NCBI RefSeq assembly: GCF_017313265.1
Contig: NZ_JAFLQZ010000016.1
Coordinates: 62,001 to 126,000 of the forward strand
DNA length: 64,000 bases
Direction: 5' to 3'
Source of the DNA: Hymenobacter telluris
GTDB lineage: Bacteria > Bacteroidota > Bacteroidia > Cytophagales > Hymenobacteraceae
Part shown: one piece after another, positions 60,952 through 64,000 of the stretch
Numbering within the stretch: position 1 is the first letter of the stretch
How the letters are laid out: each line of letters starts with the position of its first letter
Position numbers and translations under genes: made by a program
Notes under the pieces: generated by a model
The model's input: the letters and a program-made list of their open reading frames with translations, nothing else
What the model was told of the DNA's origin: nothing
Database searches by the model: none

Positions 60952-63135
60952 GTGCCAGTTAGTCCCTCTGTTTCTGCGCCTGCTCCGGCTGCTACGTCTT
61001 CTGCTTGGCGTTGGTGGCAATGGCTGCTGCTTGTGCTGGCCGTGCTGGTAGGGGCGGCGGCCGTGGCCGTCCTAACGCTCGACTCCTGGCTGCGGCCTCT
61101 GTTGGAAAAACAAGTTGCCACCCAATCCAAGGGCCAGTATGAACTGCGGATAGGCAACTTGCGCACCCGCCTCGCGGCGGGCAGTATTTCGCTACGCAAT
61201 GTGCACCTGCGCTCCAACGCCGCCCGCCAAGCCGCCACCGACTCGGCAGCACGCCTGCCGGAAGCCCGCCTGGATGTGGGCCGGCTCGACATAGCCGGCA
61301 TTGGGCTGTGGCAGCTGATAAAGCGTGAGGTAGTGCCCGTAAAGTACCTAGGGGTTGATTCCTTGTGCGTGCGGCTAACCTCGGTGCTGCCAACTAGCAG
61401 TGCGTCCGACAGTGTGCCTTTGCACAAGCAGTTGCCGCTGGGGTTGGCCGGGCTGCGCCTGAACCGCGTGGTGTTGCAGCGCCTGCAAGGGGCCTACCAT
61501 CCGCGCAATGCCCCCGACTCCATGACCCTGCGGCAACTCGACGTACGCCTGCACGACGTGCTGGTGAGTGCCGAAGGTGCCGCCGACCGGCATCGGCTGG
61601 GGTACGCCAACGGTATGGATATCGTGCTGCTGGGAGGAAGCATAGCGGCGTTCAAGCACTGCCTGAACCTGGGTGGTATGCGGTTTTCCTTGCAGAAGCA
61701 CCAGTTACAGCTCGACTCGTTGCTGGTGCAGCCCCGCCTGTCTCTGCGAGTGCCGAAAACCACCTATGCCCGCATTGATTTGCTGCTGCCGCGCGTGGAG
61801 GTGGCGGGGCTACGCATTCGGCGGCTGCTGCGCCGGCACCGGCTCAAGGCCGATACGCTGCGCGTAGTGCTGCCCCGCCTGGCCCTCGACCCACCTACCA
61901 TCACCCCGGAGCCGCTACATGAGCTGCTGAAGCCCTGGCTCGGCCAGATTGAGTTGCGGCATTTAGCCCTCACCAAAGGCTCGCTGTACGTAGCCGGCCT
62001 TCCGCAGAAGCCCAATGTGCAGAACATCAATTTGGTGGCCAATGAGCTGTGCATTGATAGTGCGTCGGCGGGTGCGCCGGGCCGCCTGTATTATGCCCGC
62101 AACTGGCTGGTAGACACCGGGCCGGCCACGGCGCTGCTCGATGGGCCTTATTACCGCGTAGCCTACCAGCGGGTGCACCTCGAAACCCTGAAACGCCGCC
62201 TGCACCTGCGCAACCTGCGCCTGCAACCCAAGTTTGCTACGTCGGAGCTGTCGCGCCGCAAAGGCTACCAGGCCCCCAACGTAACGCTGCTGGTGCCAGA
62301 CCTGGATATACAAGGGTTTGATTTTCCGGCCCTCATTCGCCGGAGGCAGCTTGTAGTACGGCAGGTGGAGCTACGCAATGCCGTGCTCCAAACCCGCGGC
62401 GACGGGCGGTTTCCCCTCAACCCGAAACGTTCCGTGGCCACTCCCGACATGATTGGGCGGCTGCCGTTTCGGGTGGATATCCGGCGCCTGAGTGTCTACA
62501 AAGGAACGTTTTACTCGCAGTACCGCGCCCCCCTGAATCCGGTGCGCGGCCGGTTTGCATTCACTGATTTCGACATCACCCTCCGCAATATTTCCAACGA
62601 CCCCCGCCGCATGAGCCGCACCAGCCCGGCTACAGGCTACGCCTCGGCGCTGCTCCAGAACCGGTGCCGCATCACGGCGCGGCTGTCGGCCAACTTGCTC
62701 GACCCATCCGGCTACCACCTCCTGACGGGCCAGCTGGGGGCCGCGTCGCTGCACATCCTCAACCCGATGACCGTAGAGTCAACCAACCTTTTGTTTAAGA
62801 GTGGCGAGGTGCAGAATATCCGGTTTCAGATGGGCATCAACCGCCGCCGCTCCTGGGGTACGGTTTGGGCGCAGTACTCCGATTTGAAAGTGGCCATCTT
62901 GGCCGCACCCACCAACGACAACCGCAAAAACATCAAAACCCGCCTGCTGACTGGCGTGGTAAACCTGGTAGTGCGCAACAAAAACCCCCGGGGTGGCGAG
63001 TTGAAGCCTGGCACCATCAACTCCGACCGTAACCTGAATACTTCGGTCTTCACCATCTGGCAGCACGGCCTTACCAGCGGCTTGCTCAACAGCGTAGGCA
63101 TACCCGCCAAAATGTCGAAGAGCCTAAGCGAATAG
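60952..63135 (+). CDS. AsmA-like envelope protein
   Basis: The 727-residue protein starts with a short polar tail, then one membrane helix (WQWLLLVLAVLVGAAAVAVLTL, about 22-43) and a very long repetitive beta-strand part with the pattern seen in AsmA-like and DUF748-type proteins (YELRIGNLRTRLAAGSISLRNV, LRIRRLLRRHRLKADTLRVVLP). Such proteins span the periplasm and are linked to lipid traffic between membranes. The GTG start is the only one before the membrane helix. It is followed 201 bases later by a fatty-acid desaturase gene, in keeping with a lipid theme. The family call rests on overall shape. Confidence 0.6.
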   Translation: MPVSPSVSAPAPAATSSAWRWWQWLLLVLAVLVGAAAVAVLTLDSWLRPLLEKQVATQSKGQYELRIGNLRTRLAAGSISLRNVHLRSNAARQAATDSAARLPEARLDVGRLDIAGIGLWQLIKREVVPVKYLGVDSLCVRLTSVLPTSSASDSVPLHKQLPLGLAGLRLNRVVLQRLQGAYHPRNAPDSMTLRQLDVRLHDVLVSAEGAADRHRLGYANGMDIVLLGGSIAAFKHCLNLGGMRFSLQKHQLQLDSLLVQPRLSLRVPKTTYARIDLLLPRVEVAGLRIRRLLRRHRLKADTLRVVLPRLALDPPTITPEPLHELLKPWLGQIELRHLALTKGSLYVAGLPQKPNVQNINLVANELCIDSASAGAPGRLYYARNWLVDTGPATALLDGPYYRVAYQRVHLETLKRRLHLRNLRLQPKFATSELSRRKGYQAPNVTLLVPDLDIQGFDFPALIRRRQLVVRQVELRNAVLQTRGDGRFPLNPKRSVATPDMIGRLPFRVDIRRLSVYKGTFYSQYRAPLNPVRGRFAFTDFDITLRNISNDPRRMSRTSPATGYASALLQNRCRITARLSANLLDPSGYHLLTGQLGAASLHILNPMTVESTNLLFKSGEVQNIRFQMGINRRRSWGTVWAQYSDLKVAILAAPTNDNRKNIKTRLLTGVVNLVVRNKNPRGGELKPGTINSDRNLNTSVFTIWQHGLTSGLLNSVGIPAKMSKSLSE

Positions 63136-63336
63136 TGCCGCTGGCGCCTGCCTGACATGCTGTAAGCAGTAGTAAAGAAGTGAGAAAAAATAGGATACAA
63201 CCTGGGTATTGCTGACCTTGCCACCTGCGGCTTGTTGCGGCAGGCACCAATAAAACTGAACTGTTACAACCGGGCTCTGCTTATAATATCGTTCAGACCC
63301 GAGTGTTTCCCCTTTTTCGCGCCTTACGTTTTTGCT

Positions 63337-64000
63337 ATGGCTATTCTTGCCTTCTTCCTGGCGCACTGGTACTTGTCGTTATTCACCCAAACGTTTTTTC
63401 TGCACCGGTATGCATCCCATAAGATGTTTACCATGCACCCGGCCTGGGAGCGGTTCTTCTTTGTGTTCACCTTCCTGATGCAGGGCTCGTCGTTCTTGTC
63501 GCCGCGTACCTACGCGCTGCTGCACCGCATGCACCACGCCTATTCCGACTCCGAGCTAGACCCGCACTCCCCGCACCACTCCAACAATGCTTTCACTATG
63601 ATGTGGAAGACCAAAACAGTGTACCAGGATGTATTGCAACGCCGCTCGGTAGCCGCCAAACGCTTCGAAGACAACATCTACCCGGAGTGGGTGCTGCTCG
63701 AAAACTTTGCCCACCGTTGGTACGCCCGCTTGGGCTGGGGCCTGCTCTACACCAGCTTTTATGTGGTGTTTGCCACGGCGTGGTGGCAGTACCTGCTGCT
63801 GCCGTTGCACTTCCTGATGGGCACCGTACACGGCGCCATTGTGAACTGGAGCGGCCACAAATACGGCTACCAAAACTTCGACAACCGAGACAAGTCGCGC
63901 AACTCGTTGTTCTTTGATTTCCTGACCGGCGGCGAGCTGTTTCAGAACAACCACCACAAGCTGCCGTTGCGCGCCAACTTCGGCGTGAAATGGTGGGAGC
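63337..64000 (+). CDS. Fatty-acid (acyl-CoA/acyl-lipid) desaturase, 3'-truncated
   Basis: The frame runs off the window end after 221 codons. It shows the three His boxes of membrane desaturases: HRYASH (residues 23-28), HRMHH (63-67) and QNNHHK near residue 207, which bind the di-iron centre. Hydrophobic helices at the start and around FYVVFATAWWQYLLLPLHFL anchor it in the inner membrane. It introduces a double bond into fatty acyl chains to adjust membrane fluidity. The N-terminus is shorter than in animal stearoyl-CoA desaturases, as usual for bacterial members. Confidence 0.88.
   Translation, partial: MAILAFFLAHWYLSLFTQTFFLHRYASHKMFTMHPAWERFFFVFTFLMQGSSFLSPRTYALLHRMHHAYSDSELDPHSPHHSNNAFTMMWKTKTVYQDVLQRRSVAAKRFEDNIYPEWVLLENFAHRWYARLGWGLLYTSFYVVFATAWWQYLLLPLHFLMGTVHGAIVNWSGHKYGYQNFDNRDKSRNSLFFDFLTGGELFQNNHHKLPLRANFGVKWWE

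Overview
The window looks like chromosome from a GC-rich, aerobic member of the Bacteroidota, most likely Hymenobacter or a close relative (inference from gene content; no rRNA gene is present to prove it). The signs are TonB-dependent receptors that open with a carboxypeptidase-regulatory-like domain, LytS-type kinases paired with LytTR regulators, ATP-dependent PEP carboxykinase, a dehydrogenase E2 with two lipoyl domains, a menaquinone gene cluster, many lipoproteins and secreted proteins, and promoters of the Bacteroidota type (TTTG, 19 bases, TAnnTTTG). No tRNA, rRNA, CRISPR array, transposase or phage gene was found.

Layout. 0-9 kb: a possibly cut-off unknown gene, a GT39-like membrane glycosyltransferase, a small EamA transporter, a secreted M48 peptidase, a large secreted protein of unknown role, GNAT, aldo/keto reductase and DUF4136 genes. 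9-15.2 kb: a Tat-exported Gfo/Idh/MocA oxidoreductase, a prolyl-4-hydroxylase-like dioxygenase, MOSC and pirin proteins, then a more AT-rich patch with an alpha-solenoid protein, a DUF4288 protein and two small orphans. 15.2-30 kb: a TonB receptor, a secreted pectate-lyase-like protein, a TPR-like protein, two LytS/LytTR systems, an old yellow enzyme, a glucose/sorbosone dehydrogenase-like lipoprotein, an alpha/beta hydrolase and two membrane proteins, one ABA4-like. 30-34.5 kb: pckA, an AraC regulator and an FKBP lipoprotein. 34.6-43.4 kb: menaquinone genes on the minus strand (a likely menI thioesterase, menF, menD and menB, then menE 3 kb away), split by a partly AT-rich insert with small genes and an odd repeat cluster. 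43.4-54.2 kb: histidine phosphatase, pdhC, a second TonB receptor, hslV, a deoxyhypusine-synthase-like gene, a GT-C-like membrane protein and a DUF937-OmpA protein. 54.6-64 kb: three SDR genes, two AraC-type regulators, a 2H phosphoesterase, an AsmA-like protein and a fatty-acid desaturase cut by the window end.

The most unusual material is in the repeats. Long palindromic elements with related loops lie between genes, one palindrome sits in frame inside menD, and a tandem heptanucleotide repeat sits inside menF. Five perfect copies of a 10-mer are packed into 126 bases beside a HEAT-repeat gene. A TonB receptor gene and a TPR gene 4.4 kb apart share a near-identical upstream region that includes a promoter-like pair of boxes with the same spacing.
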